This document shows positions 43,752 to 56,879 of a stretch of DNA of 64,000 nt, piece after piece. Position numbers and translations under genes: made by a program. Each line of letters opens with the position of its first letter. The stretch's first letter is position 1. The notes below the pieces were generated by a model. The model ran no database searches and was not told the DNA's origin. It saw only the letters and a program-made list of their open reading frames with translations. Source of the DNA: Tillus elongatus (lineage: Eukaryota; Arthropoda; Insecta; Coleoptera; Cleridae); assembly GCA_964006375.1 (NCBI GenBank), contig OZ023263.1, positions 130,871,454 through 130,935,453 on the forward strand, in the 5' to 3' direction.

Positions 43752-45073
43752 GATAGATAGATAGATATAGACTTTATTGACCATCAAATGTACATGGTAA
43801 GTCACTGTCTTTATAAGTACCGACTATAGTTACTAGATAGAAATAGTTAGACATATAGCGAGGGTGTCCATGTTTAGCCTAAAATGCAGTTCTAGTCAAA
43901 ACTCAGCGACAAAATAGATAACTTGAACTCGTGATATCGTTATTAATTGACGGATTTCAAAAATTCCTTTTTCTAAATAAATACCAATTAATTGTTTTTG
44001 ATATTGTTTTACTAAATAACTCTTTAGTCGTCTAGAAAAACGTGTGAAACACCAATAACAAAAACGAAGCCTTCTGCAGCATTACTTGTTTTGAGAGGCA
44101 AGATTTTTTTTAGCTTCTAAAATATGTGGTGACATATGTTACATAAAATAAATTCAACATATCAAATACTATTGTGAAAAAGAAATATCTAAAATAGTGC
44201 GTTCATTTCGATTTTAGAGAAAGTTTAATTAAGCAAACGTAAGAATATGCAATGGATAAATCAAGCACAGGTAAATGAATACAACTTCACTGCGAAAATA
44301 GCTTAAACATGACGACAGTCTCTGAAAGTGTTCACGCATGTCTTAACTATCCCTATCGAGTAAGTATAGTACCGTCAATGTCTAAAATGTCAGAAACATT
44401 GAGTTAAAATAAAGCAAAATTATGACTACAATGAATTACGTATATATAAAAAAAGTCTGTGGCTAGTCGAACTTGCCTTCCAAAGCTTTTGCCTAACACA
44501 CAGACACACACACTACAAAGAATGAATACAAGTAGTATGTAACACTATACACATTGGTTTAGAGCACTAATAAATTCCTTCACCTTGGTTTTTGTTTTAT
44601 AACATCCACTAGTGCCTACTGTAATCTTGTTAGTGGAAGCATCTTAATAACATTAGGTAGAAAATTGAGGAATTTGATTCCCAAGTAATCAAACATCTGC
44701 TTTGTTTTCTCCTTTTTGTGGAACTGTATTTTTAATTCATGCCTGTACCTGGTATTGATCTTGCGAACTTCATCATTCACTGGATATTTTGAATACATAT
44801 ACTGAAGAAGGATATAGCTGGAAGTGTACCTAAGTATCCCATTGGCCTCGAACACATCAGGGCAGCTTTTTCTTGGTCCTACGCACACAATGTCCTTATT
44901 GCTCTTTTTTGCATGATAAACACATGTTCCGCTGCTGACGAGTTAACCCATATGAATGTTCCATAGCATAGAATACTGCGACAAGTGTAAAATAAGCAAT
45001 CCTGGCAGCTTGATGGGTACTGCTCCACTGTTATTATGATGTCAATTGCTATGTATAAGCCACATGCTTCCAT
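43752..45073 (-). pseudogene. LINE reverse transcriptase C-terminus and 3' end
   Basis: On the minus strand, 45073-44879 holds YPSSCQDCLFYTCRSILCYG followed by TFIWVNSSAAEHVFIMQKRAIRTLC; 44888-44616, in another phase, continues GPRKSC-DVF-ANGIL--TSSYILL and YRHELKIQFHKKEKT--FDYLGIKFLNFLP. These are the closing part of many insect jockey/RTE-like RTs (GNS---IF-LQKRAIR, GIL--PSLYI, YLG-K-YN-LP). The element runs on to about 43752, where TGATGGTCAATAAAGTC is followed by (TATC)n: a polyadenylation-type signal and the short tandem tail of a non-LTR element. 5'-truncated, frameshifted and dead. Confidence 0.75.
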
Positions 45074-45873
45074 AGGTCAATCATATTTAACGTTTTAAAA
45101 TGAATTGGTCTGACCAGGTATGACATCTCCAGGCTGCTTCTAAGGACATAACAAAATTCATGTAAATAATATAATATTTCATAAAAAGAAACAAAAATAT
45201 AAATGCAGCCATTTTATAATAATTCACCAATAGCGACATACCAAAATAATTATGCTACAGAAAAGAGAATAATGAATTCACACATGTATTTAATATATAG
45301 CTGTTTTAGGGATTTTTACCTGAAATGTTTGTCGATATACTCCATGTTTCATTATCTACTCTCCAGACAACGAATTACAAAATTCAAACAATTCAGGCTA
45401 CAATAAGATTGTGCAATCTTTAAAACTTCCAGGAAAATAAATAGACATAGATCAAATAACAACTTATGATGATGAAATTATAAAAAAAGTAAACAACAAA
45501 CCGCCATTAATTAATGCCGGGCGCTTTGTCATTTGTCAGTCAGTTCGCTGTTGGCGTCGGTGTTGCTATGTTGCTATTGGACGACGATGACATAGGATCG
45601 AACATACCCGAAAACGGAGGGAATTCAAATGTTTACAATTTGAAACAAACTTTCAGAAACATTACAATTGTAACTTTACGTGAGCTTACAAATGGAGAAA
45701 AACCACAACACGGCAAACTAGATATTATTTTTGAAAGTTACATTAAAGTTTCATTTGTAAGTTTGCATTGGTTTTTTGCCTGCAAACATTTAGAAATGTT
45801 GCAAACTTAACTTGCCTAATGGTAAATTATCTAACGTTGCGGTTAGCATTTGTAAGTTACCATGCTTAGTGGG

Positions 45874-46734
45874 TGTCATTGATTAATTTTGTTACATTAT
45901 CAGAAAGCTTTTCCATACTGATTACAAAGTATAAGCAGACCAGCTTTCTATCCTGTCTGATTCAATGAGACAGGATTCTATATGATAAGCTAGACTGGTT
46001 ATTATAATAGGTGCTCCTTTAAATTGTTAAATTTTATAATTATAATTATGGAAAGCAATGTTAATGCTGGTCACGCTACACTCAGATTGTATTATATACT
46101 TAGATTTTAACACTATGCCGAAGTTCTTCCGTTGTGATGCTATATGTACTACTGGTGCATAAACCTCTTGGATAATTTGTGGACCAATTGTATTATTGGT
46201 GATATCTTGTAATATTATATTTAGTAGAATGTAAAAATTGCTGGTAGGTATATAAAAGTGGACAAATAAAATATGGCAGTGGTATCTAAATGAATCAAGT
46301 AACATGACAAGCGGGCATCGCTGGTGACTCAGTTTCGTCAAGTTGTGCATGCTGAAATAAGAGAGTAGTCGAAGTGGATAAGGAATAGTGTTTATTTTTC
46401 ATATATGTGGAAAAAAAAAGTTAAAACAAGAAAAAATTGCCATTGTCATGAAGAAATGTTCTATTATACAAACATAGCGCATGAGCATATGTACACTCCT
46501 TACCAAAAGTGGAAGCCAGTTTAGCCTTTTGTGATGCTATCTCTGATTTTTTGTGACTTATACTGCTTGTTTTATTCTCCATTCAGCCCCATAAAAATAT
46601 GGCTGTCGTCAGAACATTCTAAGTTGGCTATGAAAACTTAATGATCTAGTATGCCCAGAAAATTATTGAAACTGGTAGTAAATAACTTGTGACGACTTAT
46701 GTAAAGCGGACAGATATCATATCATTCGCTTAAC
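45874..46734. other. No gene recognised
   Basis: AT-rich. A 107-codon minus frame at 46027-46350 has no recognisable features. Confidence 0.35.
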
Positions 46735-46965
46735 TAATATGTCTGGTTGAACTTTCTCTAGAATTTGTTGAACCTCGACATTCTGGCTTGGAGCCATTTG
46801 TCATTTTCAAGAGGTTGAGTAAAATATGAATGGAATAGAACTCTTTAGACCTTAATCTGCCTAATCTTTAGAGTGGTGGTTAGGTGTAGGTTGGGTTGTA
46901 GTTCAATTATGGAGTCGTAATCTTCCTACTCTCGAAATCTCACCGGATATCATCTCTAAAGCTTT
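46735..46965 (-). repeat. Single-unit copy of the LINE-like tail
   Basis: Homologous to 29935-30450 but with one 70-bp unit instead of five. On the minus strand, a 64-codon frame ending at 46903 finishes with the conserved ISGEI-RVGRLR segment just before it. Confidence 0.6.
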
Positions 46966-48520
<1,555 letters not shown>

Positions 48521-48523
48521 ATA

Positions 48524-49262
48524 ATGGGCTTGTTCAATTGAAACCCATTTTTGGTTCAGAACAAAATTATTGGCAAATATATTTACAAATAATTACTATT
48601 ATTATTAGGGCACATATCCCATTGTTTCACCTACTGATGTATACCCTGCTTAAAGAATTCTTGTGGCTAATGCCCGAAAAATTCTTTTAATGCATTTAGT
48701 ACTTCTTCATCCGACTGAAAACGATTACCTTTTAACACCTTTTGCTGTAAGCCAGTTTGTATACGATACTACGGATAGATTCTATAATCACACCAACATC
48801 TTCTGAAATTGCTTTGAATGACAATAGACGATTTCCTCTAACCAGGTCTTCTACACATGCCACATTCCTGTCTGTTGATGCAGTGCTCAATGCACCTAGT
48901 TGCGGCTTATCATTTATCTTCTCTCTTTCACTCTTAAATTTTTGAAACCATTCCTTGACAGTTGGATATGCAAAACATGTGTTTCCATACACTGCTTGCA
49001 ATCGTGTTTGAATTTGCAATGGTTGCAAACCTTTATCACACAAAAATTGAATGACCGCACACTGATTATATTTAGATGGATTGTTAACAACAAACGCCAT
49101 TTTAAAGTCACAATACTTAAAATCGCTGTTAAATACAAATGACAGGAACTCATAAGTGTGATGTTTACAAACAAAACTTACATTGCAAAACGTCATTTGA
49201 GTGATTACAACTGCTTTCAAGGCTAACCTGACAAAAGATGGGTTTTAATTGAGCAAGCCTTG
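48524..49262 (-). mobile_element. 739-bp internally deleted mariner element
   Basis: Terminal inverted repeats of about 30 bases (GGGCTTGTTCAATTGAAACC at 48526; complement of GGCTTGCTCAATTAAAACCC ending ~49260), flanked by TA on both sides (48522-48523, 49263-49264), the expected mariner target duplication. Inside, only the two ends of a transposase gene remain. TIRs and coding ends make this a natural deletion derivative that could be moved only by an enzyme supplied in trans. Confidence 0.85.
48595..49102 (-). pseudogene. mariner transposase, catalytic core deleted
   Basis: Start ATG at 49102 opens MAFVVNNPSKYNQCAVIQFL and continues with the HTH region (GNTCFAYPTVKEWFQKFKS). A second HTH-like part follows (RLLSFKAISEDVGV----SI) to about 48735. 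There the frame breaks and goes straight into the protein's C-terminal end (FQSDEEVLNALKEFF, then PQEFFKQGI---VKQWD) at 48715-48600. The ~170 residues in between, with the three catalytic Asp of mariners, are absent. Upstream in-frame codons to 49220 are probably leader, since mariner proteins start at the MAF-like position. Confidence 0.8.
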
Positions 49263-49359
49263 TAATAGATGCTGTATATGCTTTTAAAATGCACTTTTCA
49301 ATTATACCTTGGGTGAATTAGCTAATTTGTTATTACATTGTGGTGAAGCGAAATAAAAT

Positions 49360-49700
49360 GGAAAAGAAGCAGTGAGAATTTATTATGACAGGTTTTCCCG
49401 GATGAATAGCACGCAGCAGAAATATTTTTGAACATATCTGCAGATGTTTTAGGGAAATAGATGCCTTGAAATCTGTAAAATCTAATTCTATATGCAAAAG
49501 ATACCAATGACCTCCTCAAATTGAAGAGTCAGTTCTCAATGCAGTGGAAGGTAACCCCACTACAATTGTCAGAATCGTTTCTAACGAGAAAGTATTGCAA
49601 ATTAAATCACTACATCCAAATAGCTGTGATAATCTACTCTTGTTTGAAATACTATCTCATGAAATGATTTCAGGATCCATGACTTGAACAAAAAGAAAAT
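49360..49700 (+). pseudogene. DUF4817/mariner-related transposase fragment
   Basis: Plus-strand translation in broken frames gives an FPG start, FREIDALKS near 49447, then PPQIEESVLNAVEGNPTTIV (49513-49572). This matches the order F-G----------L-ETG------, P-----E--VL--V--NPSTS-R-IA of the helix-turn-helix part in this transposase group, with SLHPNS about 49610 resembling LHPYH. Several stops; the catalytic part is not found. Confidence 0.45.
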
Positions 49701-51399
49701 ATTCGTATTCCTCTACCGATAAACTTCTGAAAGGTTATATTACTCGACTTTTAACAAAAAAAATTAAATTTTCATAAAATCACCCCCCATTGATCCCCTA
49801 CCTCCTGAAGTGACCCAACCCAAAGACAATATGAAGTGTTCCTTTGCCAAAGACAAAACAAATCCCATTCCAGAATCAAGTTGTGTACGTTTTCAGATGT
49901 TTCGTCTTTTTTTGTTCTTAAAAAAAATTGGCATCAATATTCCACCCTTACACATTTAACCCCAAATGTGATTTCAGCATAGAATACCAGATGTTTGATG
50001 AAATTCAAAGTTTTGTAATAAACAAACAAACATAATATTACTGAAGGTTTAAAAAAACATTCAATTTTCTCAAAATCATTTATCACCTATCCCCTGGAGC
50101 AATTTCAAAATAATCTGAACCGTTCGTTACAGACCAAAAAAAATTGTTTCCAAATCATGCTTTTTATATTTGTGTATGGGACAGTATTAGTTATTTGGAC
50201 AATCAAAATAAATGGAAACTTTGAAACTACAAAAGTTTTTGACGTACCTGCATAAACTCCAAGCAACACAATGCACAAATTGTAACAAAAATGGACTGTG
50301 CACTTCTGGAACCTCAGGCAGAAGATTCCGATTTTTATTGACAATTGAGATTGCTTTGAATGTGTTTTAAGTAAGGTAGCGAAAGATCATCAAACAACAA
50401 TGAGTGGGCCTCGTATATATGTACATACTACGCAAATCCGTTTATTAGTGTATAGACTTTTATAAGCAACGTTCAGTCGCGAGGACTCAATAATTTACTC
50501 GAGTGTCACAATGAGTTCAAGAAGAGATATGTACGGTGTCACATTGGACTGCTAGGAAATCAACATGTGCAACAATTCCTTGAAACGCCAACCAGAGAAA
50601 CCTTAAGCTTCAACATATAAAAACATTGTATCGTCTGTATTTTTAAACAAACCAAAATTTTTTGTAGAAAACAATTAATTATAAATTAAAATAGTTCATT
50701 TGTCCATCTCAAACCACTATCAGAATTGATTTAATTAAAAACGTTTAAATTAAAAACAACTAGGCGTATTGTTTTGCCTCTTTTTTTTGTTGAAGAATTA
50801 TATTTCATGTGATTTTAAATTTACTAAACTGTTGGAATTGTGATACATAGTCTTCTTTAATTAGTCGATAGTAGATAACACTAGAACTAAATTCACTTTC
50901 AAATGTATATTAAAACTATTAATATGACCTATATATTATATTGATTTTACATGACAGCTCTTTCCCAACGATGTGTCTTTTTTAGATAATTTATCCATAT
51001 CGGAGGGAAACAGCTGCCACGTAATTATAATAATAAAATGTAAATCTTACACCTGTTAGTAAATATATTATTTTACACGATTTTCATTAACAGCCTTTGA
51101 TTGTATTGTCACAATAAGCGAATTTTGTCCCTTACTTAAATATACCTTGTATTCCACTTTTAAAATTGTATTAAACTTCCTTTCTTTTAACTTATTGTTT
51201 ATTTTCTGTGAGAACTATTAGGGATTTTCCCACATCCAACACTTTTAGATAAATCAACTGCTGATAAATATAATTTGACATCACTAATGCACGTCGACAC
51301 TACTCTTTCCCTTTGCATTCCTTGTCTTTACTGAGTTATTTACATGTGAACGTCTTCATGATCTGTTACTATAAGTTAAAAAACATTTAAAGGAGGTAC
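49701..51399. other. No gene recognised
   Basis: AT-rich, with no frame that looks real and no match to the window's repeat families. A TCAGTCGCGAGGACTC-type segment at 50472 followed by an ATG at 50511 opens only a dozen codons. Confidence 0.4.
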
Positions 51400-51642
51400 G
51401 ACTGCAAAATCTGAAAAAGGCAGCTGTTAGAGATCCGACTAGGCTATTTTTTTCGCTTTTCCACTCATATTTACAGTTCGTTTTCCTCGCCCTACACCCT
51501 TATTAACTCCTGGTCCTGTAACTTTTTTAGAGGTTGTTTATAAGAAATATTTGTTGTGGGTTATGCACCTAGGAGAATCCTAAGCATGTTTCGGAAAACA
51601 ATTCTCAAAACCCTCCATGAGGTAAACTGCTAATTTACCAAA
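51400..51642 (+). repeat. Half of the 12688-type foldback
   Basis: Matches the right arm of the 0.9-kb palindrome in order: GCAAAATCTGAAAAAGGCAGC, TTTTCCACTCATATTT, CCCTTATTAACTCCTGGTCC, GTAACTTTTTTAGAGG, AAGAAATATTTGTTGTGG, CATGTTTCGGAAAACAATT and GGTAAACTGCTAATTTACC. There is no left arm next to it, so single arms exist and the palindromes arose from inverted pairs or lost an arm here. Confidence 0.65.
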
Positions 51643-51817
51643 TTTATTTTATATATATATTTCATTTTGTGCTGTTTAGACAAATTAAATTCCTGATTGT
51701 CATTTATTTTATTTATTTTATTAAATTAACCCACTATAAAGATTCATCTAGAGATATTGTATTTTATTTGTCCCTTTGGTAGTACCTTTCTTTTCATAAA
51801 TCAAACATCTTAATCTT

Positions 51818-51861
51818 ATGAAAATTCACTACCATAACGCACTTGCTGCGTCCCGAGTTTT
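51818..51861 (-). repeat. Isolated TCTGGACGCAGC terminal motif, inverted
   Basis: ATGAAAATTCACTACCATAA followed by CGCACTTGCTGCGTCCCGA. It is the right terminus of the family, placed directly against the start of block A'. The sequence to its left (51643-51817) is not a 314-bp element. Confidence 0.75.
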
Positions 51862-52517
51862 TTTGAAATTTTGAAACATCTTAATGCAGATTTTTATTGT
51901 CCTGTGTTAAGACAAATTTGCATAGGGTCGCTTTATATATACATATATATGTTAGTTGATAGGTTTGATCCATGATACAAATAACGAGAGATATGATATT
52001 CAGACTACCTATTTTTCGACCTGTCACGCGCATGGTGTCAAGTGGTGAGTCCAATGCAACAATAATATGCTATCGTGGAGTGGGGTTTGACTTTTCATCA
52101 CAACCTCTTAACAAATTACGTATTTTACTAATATTTAAGTGCATACAGTTGGAAGTAATAAAAATGAAAAAGATTAAATTTAGTGCTGCGATTTATATGA
52201 TCTGAAAAAGACAATATAGGCGTAACTTCAACCACATTAAGCTGATGTATAGAAACTTTTTGATTGCGAATGACTTTGTTTTAAGTGTGTAGTTGGACTT
52301 CTATAACGTTACTCACCACGTGACGTCATAGGAGGGGGCGGGACATATGTGCAATATCATATTTCTTCTAAGTCATTATATTATGGGTTTGATCAGTGGT
52401 ATATTCGCTGTCAGATTAGATGCCCAGAGTTCAAGCTATTTTCACCATGTTTGATACATTTCATATACTCATGATAACGATAATTAATAGATCAAAACGA
52501 TATTAATTATTCTGAAA
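51859..52517 (+). repeat. 660-bp duplicated block A'
   Basis: Second copy of 24706-25365, including the identical 77-codon frame (51972-52205) and the CACGTGACGTCA plus GGGGGCGGGAC cluster at about 52317-52350. It is followed at once by the satellite. Confidence 0.85.
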
Positions 52518-54478
52518 AATTACGATTCTATTATTATTAATTTTTATAAACATATAGAATTCAATTATTGTGAATTGCTATTTATTCCAAAAAGTAACAC
52601 AAAATATGGTAGTTTCACATATAATTCTTTAAATGTAATGTACAAAAGATATTTCTGTATAAATAGTTCATTGAGATGACCAACATGTGTTTTATTTTTA
52701 ATTTTTTTAAAGCATATAGAGTTCAATTATTGTGAGTTGCTATTTATTCCAAAAAGTAACACAAAACATGGTAGTTTCACACATAATTCTTTAAATGTAA
52801 TGTACAAAAGACATTTCTGTATAAATAGTTCATTGAGATGACCAACATATGTTTTATTTTTAATTTTTTTTAAAACATATAGAGTTCAATTATTGTGAAT
52901 TGCCATTTATTCCAAAAAGTAACACAAAATATGGTAGTTTCACATATAATTCTTTAAATGTAATGTACAAAAGACATTTTTGTATAACTAGTTCATTGAG
53001 ATAACCAGCATGTGTTTTATTTCTATTTTTTTTTTAAACATATAGAGTTCAATTATTGTGAATTGCTATTTATTCCAAAAAGTAACACAAAATATGGTAG
53101 TTTCACATATAATTCTTTAAATGTAATGTACAAAAGACATTTCTGTATAACTAGTTTATTGAGATTACCAAGATGTGTATTATTTTTAATTGTTTTAAAA
53201 CATATAGAGTTCAATTATTGTGAGTTGCTATTTATTCCAAAAAGTAACACAAAATATGGTAGTTTCACATCTAATTCTTTAAATGTAATGTACAAAAGAC
53301 ATTTCTGTGTAAATAGTTCATTGAGATGACCAGCATGTGTTTTATTTTTAATTTTTTTTAAACATATAGAGTTCAATTATTGTGAATTGCTATTTATTCC
53401 AAAAAGTAACACAAAATATGGTAGTTTTACATATAATTCTTTAAATGTAATGTACAAAAGACATTTCTGTATAAATAGTTCATTGAGATGACCAACATGT
53501 GTTTTATTTTTAATTTTTTTAAAGCATATAGAGTTCAATTATTGTGACTTGCTATTTATTCCAAAAAGTAACACAAATTATGGTAGTTTCACATATAATT
53601 CTTTAAATGTAATGTACAAAAGACATTTCTGTATAAATAGTTCATTGAAATAACCACATGTGTTTTATTTTTAATTTTTTTAAAACATATAGAGTTCAAT
53701 TATTGTGAATTGCCATTTATTCCAAAAAGTAACACAAAATATGGTAGTTTCACATATAATTCTTTAAATGTAATGTACAAAAGATATTTCTGTATAAATA
53801 GTTCATTGAGATGACCAACATGTGTTTCATTTTTAATTTTTTTAAACATATAGAGTTCAATTATTGTGAATTGCTATTTATTCCAAAAAGTAACACAAAA
53901 TATGGTAGTTTAACATATAATTCTTTAAATGTAATGTACAAAAGACATTTCTGTATAACTAGATCATTGAGATTACCAAGATGTGTATTATTTTTAATTT
54001 TTTTAAAGCATATAGAGTTCAATTATTGTTAATTGCTATTTATTCCAAAAAGTAACACAAAATATGGTAGTTTCACATATAATTATTTAAATGTAATGTA
54101 CAAAAGACATTTCTGTATAAATAGTTCATTAAGATGACCAGCATGTGTTTTATTTTTAATTTTTTTAAAACATATAGAGTTCAATTATTGTGAATTGCTA
54201 TTTATTCCAGAAACTAACACAAAATATGGTAGTTTCACATATAATTCTTTAAATGTATAAAGACATTTCTGTATAACTAGTTCATTGAGATGACCAACAT
54301 GTGTATTATTTTCAAGTTTTTATTTAAACAACATATAAAGTACAATAAATTTGAATTGCTATTTATTCCAAAAAGTAACACAAAATATTGTAGTATCACA
54401 TATGTAATGTACAAAAGACATTTCTGTATAAGTAGTTCATTGTTATGACCAACATGTGTATTATCTTTAATTTTATTT
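52518..54478 (+). repeat. Satellite array, 162-bp monomer, twelve copies
   Basis: The marker TCAATTATTG starts at 52561, 52723, 52886, 53049, 53211, 53373, 53535, 53696, 53857, 54019 and 54181, with a diverged last copy near 54342: steps of 161 to 163 bases. Each unit contains GCTATTTATTCCAAAAAGTA, ATGGTAGTTTCACATATAAT, TGTACAAAAGACATTTCTGT and a T-rich end with CATGTGTTTTATTTTTAATT. Copies differ by a few percent; the last is shortened and most changed. Reading frames of 73-105 codons are a by-product, since 162 is a multiple of three. Confidence 0.95.
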
Positions 54479-54479
54479 A

Positions 54480-54805
54480 TGCCATGTCAAATGGTTATTA
54501 CATACTATTTACTGGTTCCTGGCGCCCACATGAAACTATGTAACTTTATAATATGTTTTAAAGTTAGAACAGGCAACGACCGCAAGCTAAGTAGGTACCT
54601 ACTTCATTTAGTGGTTACTAGTTACAAAAAGAACTGTTTAGAGTACATATTTCACCCTAATGAAGAAGGTACATAAAGGCTAGTCTTGCATTATTTCGTT
54701 AATAGTTATCTATAATAAGGACTTACCTCAGAAACAACAATTAATTAATATAAGTGAGTGACAATTTGGAATGAAGGGTTTTTATTAATTTTTCAGTCTT
54801 GTTCG
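54480..54805 (+). repeat. 330-bp duplicated block B'
   Basis: Second copy of 26205-26535, about 4 percent different by eye. It adjoins the end of the satellite. Confidence 0.8.
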
Positions 54806-55432
54806 CTTTCTGCATTCTAGATTCTTCACTAACATTAAATTCAAATTCTTTAAATGTTTGTATGGCTTGTAATTGCGCGTCTCTAATTGTGACTATATAA
54901 AGTTAGTCACTGACCCAATACTTAATATACTCAGTATAACCGATTAACTCATGACAGAATGCCAATGACAATTGACAAAAGAGGCTTAACACATGTTTGC
55001 AGTTTGTATTTTCCATTGACTTACAAGTTGCTAATAAATTCAATTGACATTGATTATTCGAATGGGTTACCAATGTTAAGTACATGTGGCATTATTGTGA
55101 CGTTACAGTGGCATGGACAAGGCGATACAGGCGAATACGAAGGTTTAAGTAAACTATTCATATTTAAAACTTCATCACCAGCAAGTACCCACATTTTGTT
55201 ACTATGTCCCCAAAAAGCACTTTACCTAATTTCTTTACTTAGCTGAGACACAAACCACATCAAGTCCTCAAAGTGAACAAAGCATGCCATTTTTTCTCTA
55301 GTTCTCTTAAATTATTATTTTTTAAACCAGGATTGAAGCAAAATATTAGGAACGCTTATGTTTATCTATTTAACCATTAAACTAAATTACATAAATTATG
55401 AAAAATTGAAGTCCTTAAACTGTACCTTGCAC

Positions 55433-55510
<78 letters not shown>

Positions 55511-55620
55511 GAACCCTTCCTGTTTCTAACTTGAGTGTGTGTATGTGTAGAGTACATCTAATAATAATAATTTCAGCAAATGTATGTACTTTAAACATGC
55601 GCAGACACTTTTTCAATAAA
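54806..55620. other. Unassigned; (TA)n at 55433-55507
   Basis: A 95-codon frame at 54959-55246 has balanced composition and no domain I know, so it could be a small gene, an exon or chance. A 75-base TA block follows. Nothing else is recognised. Confidence 0.35.
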
Positions 55621-56148
55621 ATTCAAATTTCCTGCCAAACCGAGTAACATAACAACCATACAACAAACATATCATCAGAACCCAACATACAGCACTTAAC
55701 CTTAGCAAGCAAATTAACATTCAACATACCAACACGTGATAAACTCATAACAAACAAGCATGTGTGTAGACTTAACCTATAACATTCGGCTGGCAGAGTC
55801 CTAATCTATAACATACGGCACAGATCCAACACATGATCTTATATGTCAACAAAAATAGCCTAACATACAAGACTTAACCTATAACATTCGGTAAGCGGAA
55901 GTCCTAACATCATATTCGGCTAGCCGAGTCCTAACCTAACATTCACATGAGCTTATATGTCAAACATAACCACAAATTTTCACATGGTAAGCTCATAACA
56001 AACAAGCATGTGTGCAGACCTAGAACATTCGGTATATACAACACGTGATGCGAGTGTTGCCTGGCAACCAACAAACAAACACGTGGTGAGCTTAACCTAA
56101 GAACACAGTCAGTAGATAGGGAGGCACCTGGGACCACCTCTCCACTTT
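55621..56148. repeat. Imperfect repeats of ACATTCGG / CTTATATGTCA boxes
   Basis: Short phrases recur without a fixed period: CTAACATTCGG-like four to five times, GAGCTTATATGTCA-like twice, AACAAACAAGCATGTGTG twice and ACACGTGATG/ACACGTGGTG three times. Related phrases reappear inverted at 56640-56830 (ATGACATATAAGCATGC), so the two stretches may be arms of an old inverted structure around the GC-rich centre. Confidence 0.45.
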
Positions 56149-56150
56149 TT

Positions 56151-56180
56151 TCTGCGCATGCGCGATGACGTCACGCGCAT
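56151..56180. promoter_or_regulatory. NRF1-like / CRE palindrome
   Basis: TGCGCATGCGCGATGACGTC continues ACGCGCATGCGTG: GCATGCGCG and CGCGCATGC flank TGACGTCA. TGCGCATGCGC is the binding motif of NRF1 (Ewg in insects) and TGACGTCA that of ATF/CREB. In an AT-rich region such a palindrome is striking; whether it is a promoter of a repeat, of an unseen gene, or a chance product of a repeat is open. Confidence 0.5.
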
Positions 56181-56189
56181 GCGTGTGAC

Positions 56190-56330
56190 GTTGACAGTTG
56201 ACAGCTGACCTGTCATCTGTCATGTCAGCTGTCAATGTCAGCTATCTGACCTGTCATCTGTCAATGTCAGCTGTCAAATGTCAGCTGTCATGTGTCAGCT
56301 GTCGTATGTCACATTTGACCTGTCTGATGA
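56190..56330. repeat. Cluster of TGTCAGCTGTCA repeats
   Basis: The phrase GTCAGCTGTCA or near forms occurs at least seven times in 140 bases (each with the palindrome CAGCTG), mixed with GACCTGTCATCTGTCA. Confidence 0.75.
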
Positions 56331-56620
56331 CGTCAAATGTTCCAAGATGTCCGATCCTGACAGTTGTGACCTCTCATGATGTTCCAAGATGGCCGCAATC
56401 AGGTTAGGTCTCCATGTGTTTATTGTCAGCTGTCATATGTCACATCTGACCTGTCTAATGACGTCAAATGTTCCATAGATAGCCACAACCCAGGTTAGGT
56501 CTCCATGTGTTTGTTGTTAGCTGTCTGGGCTGTTACATCTGTCCCCTGATGACGTCAAATATTCCAAGATGGCTACAACCCGGGTTAGGTCTCCATGTGT
56601 TTGTCGAATGCCTGCTATCT
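56325..56620 (+). repeat. Tandem repeat of about 115-125 bp, three units
   Basis: TGACGTCAAATGTTCCAAGATG (first 56331), then GGTTAGGTCTCCATGTGTTT, recur at about 56331/56401, 56459/56493 and 56551/56585. Each unit has one CRE (TGACGTCA). Bases 56621-56870 continue with GACATATAAGCATGCT and CCCGCTATCTGA phrases repeated two to four times. Confidence 0.7.
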
Positions 56621-56879
56621 GGTTGGTTGTTGAGGTTATGTGTGCGTTGTATGACATATAAGCATGCTAAATTCCCGCTATCTGATTGTTTGTTAAGGTT
56701 ATGTTCGTATACATGTGTTGTATGACATATAAGCATGCTGATTCCCGCTATCTGAATGTAAGTCTGTATTTGTTATGTCGCCAATCCGCTATCTGAATGT
56801 TTGTTTGTTACGAGCTTGCCAACATTTCTTTCGGGTTATGTTTGTAACACACACAGCTGTCATAGAAGCTCACTCATAT

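Larger units (their letters stand above)
42788..45873. mobile_element. 3.1-kb TIR element of unknown superfamily, with nested LINE
   Basis: Left end CCCACTGAGCAAGGTAA and the complement of the right end CCCACTAAGCATGGTAA match at 15 of 17 bases. Behind each end lie several GCAAGTTTG / GTAACTTAC / AACTTGC motifs in both directions over about 300 bases, like subterminal transposase sites. Inside are a 430-bp foldback and a LINE relic. No transposase of its own is left; a 98-codon frame at 45514-45810 within the right subterminal part is unassigned. No target duplication is apparent. Confidence 0.55.

Noticed and set aside
53012..54032. Repeated frames in the satellite (HIEFNYCELLFIPKSNTKYG)
   Set aside because: The monomer length (162) is divisible by three, so a stop-free phase recurs; some units break it and the product has no features.
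52518..54478. CRISPR-like regular spacing
   Set aside because: The whole 162-bp unit is conserved, with no short repeat alternating with unique spacers, and the DNA is eukaryotic.
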